In this document: one piece after another, positions 16,227 to 25,645 of the stretch
Layout of the letters: every line of letters starts with the position of its first letter
Numbering within the stretch: the stretch's first letter is position 1
Assembly (NCBI GenBank): GCA_900539325.1
Contig: UQCC01000004.1
Coordinates: forward strand, 92,046-156,045
Origin: an uncultured Eubacterium sp.
Lineage (GTDB): Bacteria > Bacillota > Clostridia > Oscillospirales > Acutalibacteraceae
DNA: 64,000 nt
Direction of reading: 5' to 3'
Made by a program: the position numbers and the translations under genes
Notes under the pieces: model-generated
What the model was told of the DNA's origin: nothing
Databases searched by the model: none
The model's input: the letters and a program-made list of their open reading frames with translations, nothing else

Positions 16227-18074
16227 GTGGACGAAAAAGATTTTGATTTGCAAAACGAAAATCTTGCTTCATCTGATGAACACGATGAAAAAAATGTACA
16301 GCCTGCCGAACAAAAGCAAGAGGCAGATGTAAAGGGTGCCGATGAAAAGGTTACATTTGAAGAAAATGATAATTGGAAGTTTGACGGCGAAGCTCAAACA
16401 CTCAACAGCAATGTTATAGAAAATGATGTGTTTGAAATTCATATTCCGGAGTCGGCAAAGTATGAAACAGCCGAAAGACCTAAAAAGACAGCTTCGGTAA
16501 AACCGCAGGAGACACCTGCCAAAGCAAAGGGCATTAAGGGTGACAAAATTCACTTTGCTCTTATCTCTGTTGTTTTAGCGTTGGTGATTGCCGTTCTTGC
16601 CGTTTTGGGTACATTCTATTATACAAAGCCTAATTCAGATGAAAGAATGAATCCGGGCAATGTTGCACTTAAAGTCAGCGAAACTCCGGTTTCTATCGGT
16701 ATGTACAATTATTATTACAGTTGCATAGTTAATAATTATCTTACCTATGCAAATTACGGTTATTACGATATTGATACCTCTGTTGATTACAACAAGCAAA
16801 AAACAACCAACAGCGACGGTAAAGAAGTAACATGGGCACAGCTTTTCAAGGATGAAACGATTAAACAGATTCAATATATCACAACTTATTATGAAAAGGC
16901 TGTTGATGAGGGAATAACGCTTACTTCCGCACAGAAAAAGTCAATTAATGAAAATCTTGATTCGCTTAAATCAACCGCTTCCGGTCAAAATGTAACTGTT
17001 GATAAATATATTGCCGACACATACGGTGATTATTGCGGACAGGCTACTATCAAGAAAATGCTTGAACAGTGCTATGTTGCCGAAAATTATTATCAAAAAT
17101 TGTCTGTAAATAAGAGATTCTCCGATAAGGAAATTAAAAATTTCTTTAATAAAAATAAAGAAGATTATGAAAATGTTACATTTGCGTATCTTCAGGTCCC
17201 TTATGAAAATGACGATGCCAAGGCAACACTTGAAAAGTGCAACGGCTATGCAAAGCAAATCAAATCAGAGGATGATATGAAAAAACTCATCCCGACAGCG
17301 TGTAAGTCTTTGATTGATAATTTTGTATCTCAGGGTTATGCAAAGGACGCAGAATCCTGTGCCGAGCTTTTGAGTGCAAATATCGAGGCTTCCATAACCG
17401 CTAAGGAATCAAGCCTTGTTGAAGATGCCGTTAATTGGCTCTTTGATGACAGCACAAAAATCGGTGATGTAAAAGCATTTGACGATTCATCAAACAAAAT
17501 TGTTTATATTCTTTATAAGGTTAAAGACCCACAGCCTAATACCGAGGAGGTTTACTCTGTTCGTCAAATCCTTATAATGCCTGACGGAGTTGACACTTCA
17601 AGATCTGATGTTAAACTTACGGATGAGCAACTTGCCGAGGCAAGAAAGAAGGCTCAAAAGATTCTTGACAAATACAACAGCGGAGCAAAAACAGAACTTG
17701 AATTTGCAAAACTTGCCGAAAAGTATTCTAAGGATACAGAATCCACATCAAGCGGCACATCCGGTAATTACGGCGGTTATTACGGCGGCGTTACACAGGG
17801 CACTATGGTAGAAAACTTTAATGATTGGTCAATGGATGATTCAAGAACATACGGCGATACCGGTATTGTTGATTCAAAGTACGGCTGCCATATTATGTAT
17901 TTTATCAGCAAGCAACCTAAGTATCTTTTTGATTGCGAAACGGACCTAAAGGAAAAAACCGAAAAGGAATTTACTTACGGTTCAAGTGTAAAACAATACA
18001 AGGGTGCTATGAACAAAACCAAGGTTGCAAAACCTACATCGTCAAGTGGTGACAGCACGGCTTCAGCCCAATAA
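16227..18074 (+). CDS. membrane-anchored parvulin-type peptidyl-prolyl isomerase (PrsA/SurA-like)
   Basis: The 615-aa protein is a probable extracytoplasmic foldase. It has a long acidic cytoplasmic N-terminus (about 1-105), one transmembrane helix (FALISVVLALVIAVLAVLGT, about 109-128), a SurA_N-like helical region, and a C-terminal rotamase domain with VYSVRQILIMPDGV and GDTGIVDSKYGCHIMYF, the usual first and last strands of parvulins. PrsA proteins are normally lipoproteins of about 300 aa, so the transmembrane anchor and the long cytoplasmic tail are unusual. GTG start with AGGAG upstream. A paralogue follows directly, with its own promoter. Confidence 0.82.
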   Translation: MDEKDFDLQNENLASSDEHDEKNVQPAEQKQEADVKGADEKVTFEENDNWKFDGEAQTLNSNVIENDVFEIHIPESAKYETAERPKKTASVKPQETPAKAKGIKGDKIHFALISVVLALVIAVLAVLGTFYYTKPNSDERMNPGNVALKVSETPVSIGMYNYYYSCIVNNYLTYANYGYYDIDTSVDYNKQKTTNSDGKEVTWAQLFKDETIKQIQYITTYYEKAVDEGITLTSAQKKSINENLDSLKSTASGQNVTVDKYIADTYGDYCGQATIKKMLEQCYVAENYYQKLSVNKRFSDKEIKNFFNKNKEDYENVTFAYLQVPYENDDAKATLEKCNGYAKQIKSEDDMKKLIPTACKSLIDNFVSQGYAKDAESCAELLSANIEASITAKESSLVEDAVNWLFDDSTKIGDVKAFDDSSNKIVYILYKVKDPQPNTEEVYSVRQILIMPDGVDTSRSDVKLTDEQLAEARKKAQKILDKYNSGAKTELEFAKLAEKYSKDTESTSSGTSGNYGGYYGGVTQGTMVENFNDWSMDDSRTYGDTGIVDSKYGCHIMYFISKQPKYLFDCETDLKEKTEKEFTYGSSVKQYKGAMNKTKVAKPTSSSGDSTASAQ

Positions 18075-18085
18075 AAAAATAGTAC

Positions 18086-18114
18086 TTGTAAAAATATGTA
18101 CAATAGTGTAGAAT
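18086..18114 (+). promoter_or_regulatory. sigma-A promoter of the second foldase gene
   Basis: TTGTAA (18086-18091), 17-nt spacer, TAGAAT (18109-18114). Confidence 0.5.
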
Positions 18115-18148
18115 ACTATTGATAAAAAATCATAAAGGATGAAAACAG

Positions 18149-19918
18149 ATGGCAGAAAACAAAGATAAACTTGCTAAGTTAGAAGCAAAGTATGATAAGG
18201 CTTATGACAGAAAGGACGCACTCGCTGAACAAATCGAGTCGCTCAGAAAAGATATTCTCAATGAGCCTGACCAAAAGAAAAAGAATAAATTGCGTTCAAA
18301 GAGAGACGCTCTTATAAATGAGCGTGACAGTATCATCATTACCGAGGATACCGTTAAAATTCCTATGGCACCTAAGACAAAGAAAATTATAACAGCAGTT
18401 ATTGCAATTATTGTTGTGATTGCACTTCTCTTTGCATATGTTGCAACAGGCTTTGTCCGTAAGGGTATGGCTGCAACTCTCGGCTGGCCGCAAAAAACAT
18501 TTACCGCATACACTCTCACCGATGCAGACGGCGAAAAGCACGACATTAAGGTGAATACATACAATTACTATTTTGCTTTGTATTATAACAATCTTCAGTC
18601 AACAGTCAGCTCATACAAGCAGTATGGCATTGACCTTGACGAAGCAAATATGAATGTTGACTTTGACAAGAAACTTTCCGAACAAACAAGAACACAGGAC
18701 GGCAAAACAACTACTTGGCTTGAGTATGTTCAGGAGCAGGTTGAAGACAGCATCAAGGATACATATGCAAGCTATTATAAGGCTGTAAAAGAAAATAAGG
18801 GTAAAGACCCTGAAATTACAGATGACCAAAAGAAAGAAATTAAGGAAGCCCTTAAGAACTATAAGGAATCTGCTCATAAGTATGGCTACACTGTTTCGGG
18901 TTATATCGAAGCTGCAATGGGTCACGGTGTAACAAAAGATGTGTTTGTTCGTGAAGCAACAATTTCTTATATCGCTGAAAACTATGATTCCGACCATAAA
19001 AACGATTCGGATTCAAAGACATATACAGATAAAGAGCTCAATGCTTATAAAAAGAAAAATGAGTCAAAACTTCAGTCTGTGGACATCAAGATGTTTGAAT
19101 GTGACAGCGAAGATGATGCCAAGGCATTCAAAAAGGCTTTGAAGGCAGACGGTTCAAACTTTGCCGCTCTTGCTTCAAAGTATTCTTCAGATGATTTTGA
19201 TAAAAAGGCAAACAAGAATTCACAGGAAACCACATACAACGATATGGCTCGTTCAACTATGGAGGGTCTTTCGGTTGCTATTTCAACAGCAGACGACGAT
19301 AAAAAGTATCCGGGTCTTGATTGGCTCTATTCATCCGACCGTAAAGCAGGCGATGTAAGACAGGATTCAACAACGGTTGTTTATGTTGTAAAGCCTGTAT
19401 ATATGTCTGATGCAAAAACAGTAAATGTTCGTCATATTCTTATTGCACCTGAATCATCAAAGTCAAGTGATGACAGCTCATCTTCAAAATCTGCAAAGGA
19501 TTGCACGGATAAGGAGTGGGCAGCAGCAGAGAAAAAGGCAAAGAGTATTCTTGCAAAGTATAACAGCGGTGACAAAACTTCAAAATCGTTCGCAAAACTT
19601 GCAAAGTCAAATTCTTCAGACGGTAATGCAAGCGACGGCGGACTTTATGAAAACATTATCCCTAACCAAATGGTTCCTACATTTAACGCTTGGTGCTTTG
19701 ATTCATCCCGTAAGGCAGGCGATGTAGGTATCGTAAAGACAGAGTACGGCTATCACATTATGTACTTTGAGGGTAAGAATGACCAGGCTGTTTGGAAGTA
19801 TATTGCACAGCAAAAACTTGCCGCAGACGATACTCAAAAGGAGCATGATTCAATCACTCTCAAGAAAAATTGGTTTGGCTCACGCTACTTGGAAATTGAC
19901 ACAGATATTGATGCTTAA
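18149..19918 (+). CDS. second membrane-anchored parvulin-type peptidyl-prolyl isomerase
   Basis: A 589-aa paralogue of the preceding gene. The first ~55 residues form a charged coiled coil (KLAKLEAKYDKAYDRKDALA and following), then a single transmembrane helix (ITAVIAIIVVIALLFAYVAT, about 80-99), a lysine-rich helical chaperone region, and a rotamase domain beginning at VNVRHILIAPESS (about 424) and ending with GDVGIVKTEYGYHIMYFEG. A Ser/Lys-rich insert (SSKSSDDSSSSKSAKD) follows the first rotamase strand, and an equivalent insert position exists in the other copy. It probably folds exported proteins at the membrane. ATG start after AAAGGATG. Confidence 0.82.
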   Translation: MAENKDKLAKLEAKYDKAYDRKDALAEQIESLRKDILNEPDQKKKNKLRSKRDALINERDSIIITEDTVKIPMAPKTKKIITAVIAIIVVIALLFAYVATGFVRKGMAATLGWPQKTFTAYTLTDADGEKHDIKVNTYNYYFALYYNNLQSTVSSYKQYGIDLDEANMNVDFDKKLSEQTRTQDGKTTTWLEYVQEQVEDSIKDTYASYYKAVKENKGKDPEITDDQKKEIKEALKNYKESAHKYGYTVSGYIEAAMGHGVTKDVFVREATISYIAENYDSDHKNDSDSKTYTDKELNAYKKKNESKLQSVDIKMFECDSEDDAKAFKKALKADGSNFAALASKYSSDDFDKKANKNSQETTYNDMARSTMEGLSVAISTADDDKKYPGLDWLYSSDRKAGDVRQDSTTVVYVVKPVYMSDAKTVNVRHILIAPESSKSSDDSSSSKSAKDCTDKEWAAAEKKAKSILAKYNSGDKTSKSFAKLAKSNSSDGNASDGGLYENIIPNQMVPTFNAWCFDSSRKAGDVGIVKTEYGYHIMYFEGKNDQAVWKYIAQQKLAADDTQKEHDSITLKKNWFGSRYLEIDTDIDA

Positions 19919-19928
19919 CAGCAATAAA

Positions 19929-19955
19929 TAATGGCGGGAATTATTCTCGCCATTA
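19929..19955 (+). terminator. hairpin between foldase and coiled-coil genes
   Basis: TAATGGCGGGAA (19929-19940), loop TTA, TTCTCGCCATTA (19944-19955): a 12-bp stem with one G-T pair. The following sequence is only weakly T-rich, so read-through into the next gene is possible. Confidence 0.6.
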
Positions 19956-19979
19956 CTTGTTTAGATAAAGGATTTGCTT

Positions 19980-20216
19980 ATGCCGTTGATACCAAATAAG
20001 GAAGTTGAACAACTTAAAAAGGAAAATGCCCGACTTAAGGCGGCACTCGGTGAGGCTGAATACGAATGTCAGCGTCTTACCATTATTAATTCTAATCTTG
20101 AGGCTCAACTTAAAGAATCAAACAGGGAACTCGAAAAGAATATTGATGTTCTTCAAACGCTTAAAGGCGATATTGAAACCTTGGTTGACAATCTCAAATC
20201 AAACGAAAATAAATAA
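19980..20216 (+). CDS. small coiled-coil protein of unknown function
   Basis: The 78-aa product is almost entirely heptad-like helix (for example EVEQLKKENARLKAALGEAE and QLKESNRELEKN), soluble, with no cysteine cluster or membrane segment. I place the start at the ATG at 19980 (AAAGGA 7 nt upstream) rather than the TTG at 19974, which is too close to that site. It lies 60 nt after the second foldase, which itself starts with a coiled coil, and is followed by a strong terminator. A structural or adaptor role is possible; nothing more can be said. Confidence 0.65.
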   Translation: MPLIPNKEVEQLKKENARLKAALGEAEYECQRLTIINSNLEAQLKESNRELEKNIDVLQTLKGDIETLVDNLKSNENK

Positions 20217-20221
20217 AAATG

Positions 20222-20259
20222 CCGACGGCTTGATGTTTCAAGTACCGTCGGTTTTTTTT
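20222..20259 (+). terminator. strong intrinsic terminator
   Basis: CCGACGG (20222-20228) with CCGTCGG (20245-20251), and CTTGA/TCAAG stacked inside, loop TGTT, followed by a run of eight T. It overlaps the stop codon of the convergent PPi-PFK gene. Confidence 0.92.
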
Positions 20260-21505
20260 ATTCTGTGTATTTTTGAACTTTTGAGTTGAGATGACGAACA
20301 TCGATGTAATCAGGAAGTCCGTTTCTGTAAGGTACCTGTGCAATGCCCACTACAAGCGGCCTTACATAGTTTAAAAACTCTTCTGTTACATAGTTGCCCT
20401 CTTCGTTAATCCATTCTCTCGGAACGGTTTTTACGGCGTTTGCAACAATTCTGACATCTTCAGTGCCGTATTCCACACAGTACGGCGAATCATTTGTTCT
20501 TTTGATTGTGGAGAAGACTCCCGTCTTTCCGTCAACTGCGGCTTTTACTGCAACTTCACCGAGATTGAATGCCTCGTTAATATCTGTGAGGGATGCAATG
20601 TGAGCGGTACTCCTTTGCAAAACTCCCGGCTCAAGAGCTCTTACCTTACAGCCGATTTTTTCTTCAATAACGCTTTTGAGATACTCACCCGCGCCGCTGA
20701 GCATAATGTGTCCGAATTTATCTGTTTTTGATCCCTCGGCACTGATGTAGTTGCCGTCTTTATCACGGATGCCCTCGCTGACAACGATGATAACGGAATT
20801 GTATTTTTCAAGCATTTTGTTAACATCTTTGATGAATTGTTCGGTAGAAAATGCAACCTCAGGCAAATAGATAAGGTGAGGTGCAAGTGCCGTGCCTTCT
20901 TTTGCAAGAGCGGCAGAACCGGCAATCCATCCGGCATCTCTGCCCATCGTTTCTATTATGTGAATACTCTTGATGTTGTAAATTGAGGTATCATATGCAA
21001 CTTCTCTTACACACGAAGCAATGTATTTTGCCGCACTTCCGAATCCCGGTGAGTGGTCAATTCCCACAAGGTCGTTATCTATGGTTTTAGGTATACCTAC
21101 AAATTTTACATCACTTTCAATCTTTGCGGCATATTCGCTGAGTTGCTTAACCGTGTCCATAGAATCGTTGCCGCCGATGTAGAAAAAGTAGCCGATGTTG
21201 TATTTTTCAAGAAGTGCAAAGATTTGCTTGTATTCATCTTCTGTTCCGCCAAGTTTGTATCTGCAAGAACCGAGGTACATGGCAGGCGAGTGCTTGAGGC
21301 AGTTCATCATATACGGTTTGTTCTCAAATGTTGCGTTGAGGTCAAGCAGATTTTCGTTTAAAAATCCTTCTATGCCGTTAATCATTCCGTATACTTTTTC
21401 AATTTTATCCTGCTTAAAAGCACAGTCTATTGCACCTGCAAGCGAGGAATTTATTACTGCAGTCGGTCCGCCCGACTGCCCGATTATCATATTTTTTTTG
21501 CTCAT
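20258..21505 (-). CDS. pfp: 6-phosphofructokinase, PPi-dependent type
   Basis: Phosphorylates fructose 6-phosphate in glycolysis using pyrophosphate. In the 415-aa product the phosphate-binding motif is GGNDS (position 104 equivalent is Asp, as in PPi enzymes, not Gly as in ATP enzymes) and the catalytic motif is PKTIDNDLVG (Lys at the 124 equivalent, where ATP enzymes have Gly); MGRDAGWIA is the substrate loop. The N-terminus MIIGQSGGPTAVINSSL is standard. I start at 21505 because TAGGAG lies 8 nt upstream; the frame extends 9 codons further without a ribosome site. A soluble pyrophosphatase gene lies 7 kb away, so the two would compete for PPi. Confidence 0.9.
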   Translation of the reverse strand: MSKKNMIIGQSGGPTAVINSSLAGAIDCAFKQDKIEKVYGMINGIEGFLNENLLDLNATFENKPYMMNCLKHSPAMYLGSCRYKLGGTEDEYKQIFALLEKYNIGYFFYIGGNDSMDTVKQLSEYAAKIESDVKFVGIPKTIDNDLVGIDHSPGFGSAAKYIASCVREVAYDTSIYNIKSIHIIETMGRDAGWIAGSAALAKEGTALAPHLIYLPEVAFSTEQFIKDVNKMLEKYNSVIIVVSEGIRDKDGNYISAEGSKTDKFGHIMLSGAGEYLKSVIEEKIGCKVRALEPGVLQRSTAHIASLTDINEAFNLGEVAVKAAVDGKTGVFSTIKRTNDSPYCVEYGTEDVRIVANAVKTVPREWINEEGNYVTEEFLNYVRPLVVGIAQVPYRNGLPDYIDVRHLNSKVQKYTE

Positions 21506-21538
21506 GGTTATAACTCCTACTTTGTAAGTCAATTATGT

Positions 21539-21567
21539 ATTATATATTCTTTCACCATCTTTTTCAA
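21539..21567 (-). promoter_or_regulatory. sigma-A promoter of pfp
   Basis: On the minus strand TTGAAA (complement of 21562-21567), 17-nt spacer, perfect TATAAT (complement of 21539-21544). Confidence 0.7.
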
Positions 21568-21590
21568 TAACTAAATGTTTAATAATGTCA

Positions 21591-21625
21591 AAAAATGAGA
21601 CTACATATTATGTAGTCTCATTTTT
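21591..21625. terminator. bidirectional terminator after the ThrE pair
   Basis: AAAAATGAGACTACAT (21591-21606), loop ATT, ATGTAGTCTCATTTTT (21610-21625): a perfect 16-bp stem, with a T-run in either direction. It lies just after the stop of the small ThrE subunit. Confidence 0.9.
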
Positions 21626-21627
21626 AG

Positions 21628-22077
21628 TTAAACTTTTTTCTTTTTGATTTTTAAACTTTTTGCATATGTTATCATTACCGTGCCTATCACGATGCCTGCC
21701 GCAAGACCGAATGTAACTATCGCCGTGGTTTTTAAGTTGTTCCAAAACAGCGCCTTATCACCGTCCAAAAGTCCTCTCATTGTATAATAAAGAGCACCTC
21801 CGGGAATAAGCGGAATTGTTCCCGGTATAAGATAAACATTTGACGGAGCCTTGAGTATTCTCGACATAATCTGACTGTAAAGATAAACGAATAATGCCGC
21901 CGCAAAGTTGGATAAAAACATATTGCCGGTTAAGTGGTCTATCAGTAAAAAAAGTGCCCAGCCGAGTCCGCCGCCGATTGTTGAAGCGAGTACATTTTTT
22001 TCACTTACTCTGAAAAAAATCGAAAATCCGAGTGCACCTGTTGTTGCGGTTATGATTTGAATAACAGCCTCTTTCAT
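21628..22077 (-). CDS. threonine/serine exporter, small subunit (ThrE C-terminal/YjjB type)
   Basis: A 149-aa protein with four to five hydrophobic helices and the motif YLIPGTIPLIPGGALYYTMR, the signature of the DUF3815/ThrE_2 half of ThrE exporters. With the gene upstream, which encodes the other half, it would form a two-component amino acid or dicarboxylate exporter in the cytoplasmic membrane. The two genes overlap by 4 nt (ATGA), meaning coupled translation. The C-terminus is lysine-rich (SLKIKKKKV). Confidence 0.87.
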   Translation of the reverse strand: MKEAVIQIITATTGALGFSIFFRVSEKNVLASTIGGGLGWALFLLIDHLTGNMFLSNFAAALFVYLYSQIMSRILKAPSNVYLIPGTIPLIPGGALYYTMRGLLDGDKALFWNNLKTTAIVTFGLAAGIVIGTVMITYAKSLKIKKKKV

Positions 22078-22847
22078 ATCAACCCTCCGAGCATAAGCAT
22101 AGACATTGCATATCCGCCGGCTATTGCCACCGCTGTCAGCAAAGCTTCGATAAATTTGTAAAGTCCTGCCACAATGTCTTTGTTGAACATTTCCTGAATG
22201 GAATTAACAAGCAAAAGTCCGGGTATAAACAACATTATGTCGCCTATCATCACCTTGTCAATGTTGCTTCCTATTCCTATATACATACAAAGTATTGCAA
22301 GCACACCTGCCAAAAAACTTGCCGTAAAAGTGTAAACAATGTTGTTGATGTTCCTCAACCTAAAGTGATAATCCATAAAATATATAAATACTCCGATAAG
22401 TGCCGCCGCAAGTCCGTCGTATATGTTTCCACCGAAAAATACGGCAAAACTTCCTGCCGCAAGCATATAACCTACGCATTTTATAAACGGTTTCGGCTTT
22501 GATTTTTTCGGATGATTTATCAGTCGGTCAAGTTCTTCAATGTTTGGCTTGTTTTCACAAATGTATTTAAAAATATTGTTAAGTTCTTCGCTGCTTCCAA
22601 GGTCGGTGCCGCCTTTTGTTACACGGACGCTTTGGGTAAAATGCTTGCCCTCTTTTGTTTTGATTGTGGCAACTATAAGGCTTGTTACGGCGTATATTTC
22701 TATATGCTCAAAACCGTATATTTTGCATATTTTTATGAGCGAATCCTCAACCCTTTTTACCTGCGTACCCGATGAAACATATTTGCTTCCGAATTCAAGC
22801 AAATTTTCAAGGAACAATTCGCATTCTCTGTCATTCACAAGCCTCAC
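22074..22847 (-). CDS. threonine/serine exporter, large subunit (ThrE N-terminal/YjjP type)
   Basis: A 257-aa protein with a soluble N-terminal domain of about 110 residues followed by five hydrophobic helices (DUF1212/ThrE family). Typical stretches are KYVSSGTQVKRVEDSLIKIC near the start and GDIMLFIPGLLLVNSIQEMF in the membrane part. In single-chain ThrE this region is fused to the partner encoded downstream. The ATG is preceded by GAGGTGAGG-like sequence. The operon is divergent from beta-mannosidase. Confidence 0.87.
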   Translation of the reverse strand: MRLVNDRECELFLENLLEFGSKYVSSGTQVKRVEDSLIKICKIYGFEHIEIYAVTSLIVATIKTKEGKHFTQSVRVTKGGTDLGSSEELNNIFKYICENKPNIEELDRLINHPKKSKPKPFIKCVGYMLAAGSFAVFFGGNIYDGLAAALIGVFIYFMDYHFRLRNINNIVYTFTASFLAGVLAILCMYIGIGSNIDKVMIGDIMLFIPGLLLVNSIQEMFNKDIVAGLYKFIEALLTAVAIAGGYAMSMLMLGGLI

Positions 22848-22921
22848 CTCTCTTTAGTTTTATTATAAATTAATAAGTGATTTTGTCAATATGATTTGGT
22901 GCTTTTTAAATTTTGCTTTGA

Positions 22922-22950
22922 TTGACAAAAACATTTTGGTAATATATAAT
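22922..22950 (+). promoter_or_regulatory. consensus sigma-A promoter of beta-mannosidase
   Basis: Perfect TTGACA (22922-22927), 17-nt spacer, perfect TATAAT (22945-22950). Predicted start near 22957 leaves a 118-nt leader with no obvious aptamer or operator. Confidence 0.85.
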
Positions 22951-23074
22951 CTATATGATATTTATTTTAGAAAAAGTGATTATTATTCATAAACTCGGTA
23001 TTGTTTTTCATATTGCAAAAAACATAGAGGAAGTTGCAAGCAAAAATAATGTAAATAATTAAAAGGAATATGTT

Positions 23075-25600
23075 ATGAAAAAAACATTAAACGGAGCGTG
23101 GCTCTTTAAACAGAATACGGACAACAAGTGGATGAATGCAACCGTTCCGGGTTGTAATTTCCTTGATTTGATGGCTAACGGCGTTATTGACGACCCGTTT
23201 TTGAAACTTAACGAAAAAGATGCAGAGTGGGTCGGCAAAACTGATTTTGAATATAAACGCACATTTGAAGTGACAGAGGAAGAACTGGCTTCAAACAGTG
23301 TTTTGCTTTGTGCCGATATGCTCGATACAGTTTGCGATGTGTTTATCAATGACAGTTTTATGTTTTCCGCCGATAACTGTTTTATTAAATACGAATTTGA
23401 AATTAAGAAATTTCTTAAAAAAGGCGAAAATGAGATTGCAATATATTTTCATTCTCCCGTTAATTGGGTCAAAGATAAGTACAAAAATTGTATGACTCCT
23501 ATTAATTCAAACGGTCAAAACGGCATTGTTCATATTCGCAAGCCGCAATGCCACTTCGGTTGGGATTGGGGTCCGGTGCTTCCTTGCAGCGGCATTACCG
23601 AGGATATTTATCTTGAATTTATAAACGAGGGCAGAATCAATGATTTCACCGTTTCTCAGGTTTGCAATATTACCGACGCAACTGTTGATGCAAAAATCGA
23701 ATATACCGCATACAAAGATTGTGAGTGTAAAATTACTCTTACATCTCCGAGCGGAGAAGTTATGTCGGCAAACGGTGACACCGCTCACTTTGATATTAAA
23801 AAGCCCGAACTTTGGTGGACTTACGATTTGTCCGACAAAAAAGAACAGCCGCTTTATACGGTGACGGCAACTCTTTTGTGTGACGGTACGGTTGTTGATG
23901 AGCGTTCAAAGAAAATCGGTATCCGTAAAATTGAACTTAACCGAGAACTTGACGGTTACGGTAAAAACTTCCAATTCAAGATTAATGATGTGCCGATTTT
24001 TGCCAAAGGCGCAAACTATATTCCGCCCGACAGCTTTATCACCCGATTTGGTGATAAGGAACTTAACTATTTGCTCGATGCGTTTCAGTTTTCAAATATG
24101 AATATGCTTCGTATTTGGGGCGGCGGATATTACGGCAGCGATGCTCTTTATAGTGAGTGCGACAAAAGAGGTATTCTTGTTTGGCAGGACTTTATGTTTG
24201 CGTGCCAGGCTTATCCGTTTTTTAATGACGATTTCCTTGCAAATGTAAAGAGGGAAGTCGAATACAATGTAAAACGCATTTCTTCTCATCCGTCACTTGC
24301 ACTGTGGTGCGGCAACAACGAAATTGAGGATATGCACATGGCATGGATAAATATGCCTAAGTATATTGCGTGGACAGAAAAGTTTTTCTACGAAATTCTT
24401 GAACCTGAAATCAGAAAATACGATTCTCAAACTCCGTATACCCAAGGTTCGCCTATCGGTAAAAGCCACAACGAGGGCGTGTATGCCGATAATGTGGGTG
24501 ATACCCACCTTTGGGGCGTATGGCACGGCTTGAAACCTATGGATTATTACAGAAAGCGTATGACCCGTTTTTGCAGTGAATTCGGCTTTGAATCTCTTCC
24601 CGATATGAACAGTATTCGTATTTTTGCCGACAAGTCCGATTATAACCTTAACAGTCCTGTGTTCCTTTCGCATCAAAAGTGTATGAACGGCAATGACAAA
24701 ATGGTTTACTACATCGCAGGCAGATTTGATTTGCCAAAGCATTTTAGGGATTATGTTTATCTCTCGCAGGTGACACAGCTTGAATGTATTCGTGACGCAA
24801 CCGAGCATTGGAGAAGAAACAAGGGCAGATGTAACGGCTCAATGTATTGGCAGTTCAACGATTGTTGGGGCGTTTGCTCGTGGTCGAGTATTGACTATTA
24901 CGGCAACTACAAGGCCCTTCAGTACGGTGCAAGGCATTTCAACGCTCCGCTTACCGTGTCGTTTGAGGATACAAAGAATTATATCAAATTGTTTGTACTT
25001 AATGATAAAATCAAACCGCAGGAGGTTGTTCTTGAATATTCACTTTTTGATTTTGAAAAAGGAATACTCGAAACAAAGTCGTATGATATAACCGTTGACA
25101 CAAGGGCGTCGTTTAATATTCCGACTTCGTGGCTCAATGATTATGACAAAAAGTCAACCGGCATTGTAGCAGTTTTGAAGCAAAACGGTAAGGTGATTGC
25201 CAAAAAGACCTGCCTTTTTGATAAGGAAAAAAATCTTGATTTGCCTAAAGCAAAACTTAAAACAAAGATTTATGTTAAGAAGGACAGCGTTGAACTTCAT
25301 ATCAAGACGGATAAATTTGCCCGTCTTGTAAAAGCCGAATGTTCTGCAACGCATCTTCCGTTTTCAGATAATTTCTTTGATTTGCTGCCAAATGAAGAAA
25401 AGGTAATTACTATGAAACTTGGCGGCAGCGTTACCGCCAAAGAAGTTGCCGAAAACACGGTTGTTTATAGCCTGACGGATATTGATTTTAACAAGAGTAA
25501 GGTTAATTCGTTTGTTAAGCGTGCAAAATTGTATTTTTCACCGGTTAACATCGGCAATGCCATTCACCACGGCAAAGTTCCAAAAGACGAAAAGCTATAA
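23075..25600 (+). CDS. beta-mannosidase, glycoside hydrolase family 2
   Basis: The 841-aa enzyme removes terminal beta-mannose from manno-oligosaccharides or N-glycan cores. No signal peptide is present, so it acts in the cytoplasm. Order: sugar-binding jelly roll (MKKTLNGAWLFKQ onward), Ig-like domain, then a TIM barrel starting at FAKGANYIPPDSFITR. The acid/base Glu is in LALWCGNNEIEDM, and the nucleophile Glu in RFCSEFGFESLP; HFGWDWGPVLP is also typical of GH2 beta-mannosidases. Length is normal. It has its own consensus promoter and a convergent terminator. The organism also encodes GH20, GH38-like and GH110-like proteins in this window, consistent with use of host-type glycans. Confidence 0.93.
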   Translation: MKKTLNGAWLFKQNTDNKWMNATVPGCNFLDLMANGVIDDPFLKLNEKDAEWVGKTDFEYKRTFEVTEEELASNSVLLCADMLDTVCDVFINDSFMFSADNCFIKYEFEIKKFLKKGENEIAIYFHSPVNWVKDKYKNCMTPINSNGQNGIVHIRKPQCHFGWDWGPVLPCSGITEDIYLEFINEGRINDFTVSQVCNITDATVDAKIEYTAYKDCECKITLTSPSGEVMSANGDTAHFDIKKPELWWTYDLSDKKEQPLYTVTATLLCDGTVVDERSKKIGIRKIELNRELDGYGKNFQFKINDVPIFAKGANYIPPDSFITRFGDKELNYLLDAFQFSNMNMLRIWGGGYYGSDALYSECDKRGILVWQDFMFACQAYPFFNDDFLANVKREVEYNVKRISSHPSLALWCGNNEIEDMHMAWINMPKYIAWTEKFFYEILEPEIRKYDSQTPYTQGSPIGKSHNEGVYADNVGDTHLWGVWHGLKPMDYYRKRMTRFCSEFGFESLPDMNSIRIFADKSDYNLNSPVFLSHQKCMNGNDKMVYYIAGRFDLPKHFRDYVYLSQVTQLECIRDATEHWRRNKGRCNGSMYWQFNDCWGVCSWSSIDYYGNYKALQYGARHFNAPLTVSFEDTKNYIKLFVLNDKIKPQEVVLEYSLFDFEKGILETKSYDITVDTRASFNIPTSWLNDYDKKSTGIVAVLKQNGKVIAKKTCLFDKEKNLDLPKAKLKTKIYVKKDSVELHIKTDKFARLVKAECSATHLPFSDNFFDLLPNEEKVITMKLGGSVTAKEVAENTVVYSLTDIDFNKSKVNSFVKRAKLYFSPVNIGNAIHHGKVPKDEKL

Positions 25601-25604
25601 TAAA

Positions 25605-25645
25605 AAGCAGTAGTTACAATGAATGTAGCTACTGCTTCGTTTTAT
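25605..25645. terminator. bidirectional intrinsic terminator
   Basis: AAGCAGTAGTTAC (25605-25617), loop, GTAGCTACTGCTT (25625-25637), followed by CGTTTTATTT. It lies between convergent beta-mannosidase and the pyridoxal-type kinase. Confidence 0.88.

Noticed and set aside
22955..23062. 35-codon plus-strand frame before beta-mannosidase
   Set aside because: Its ATG coincides with the predicted transcription start and has no ribosome site; it is simply AT-rich leader.
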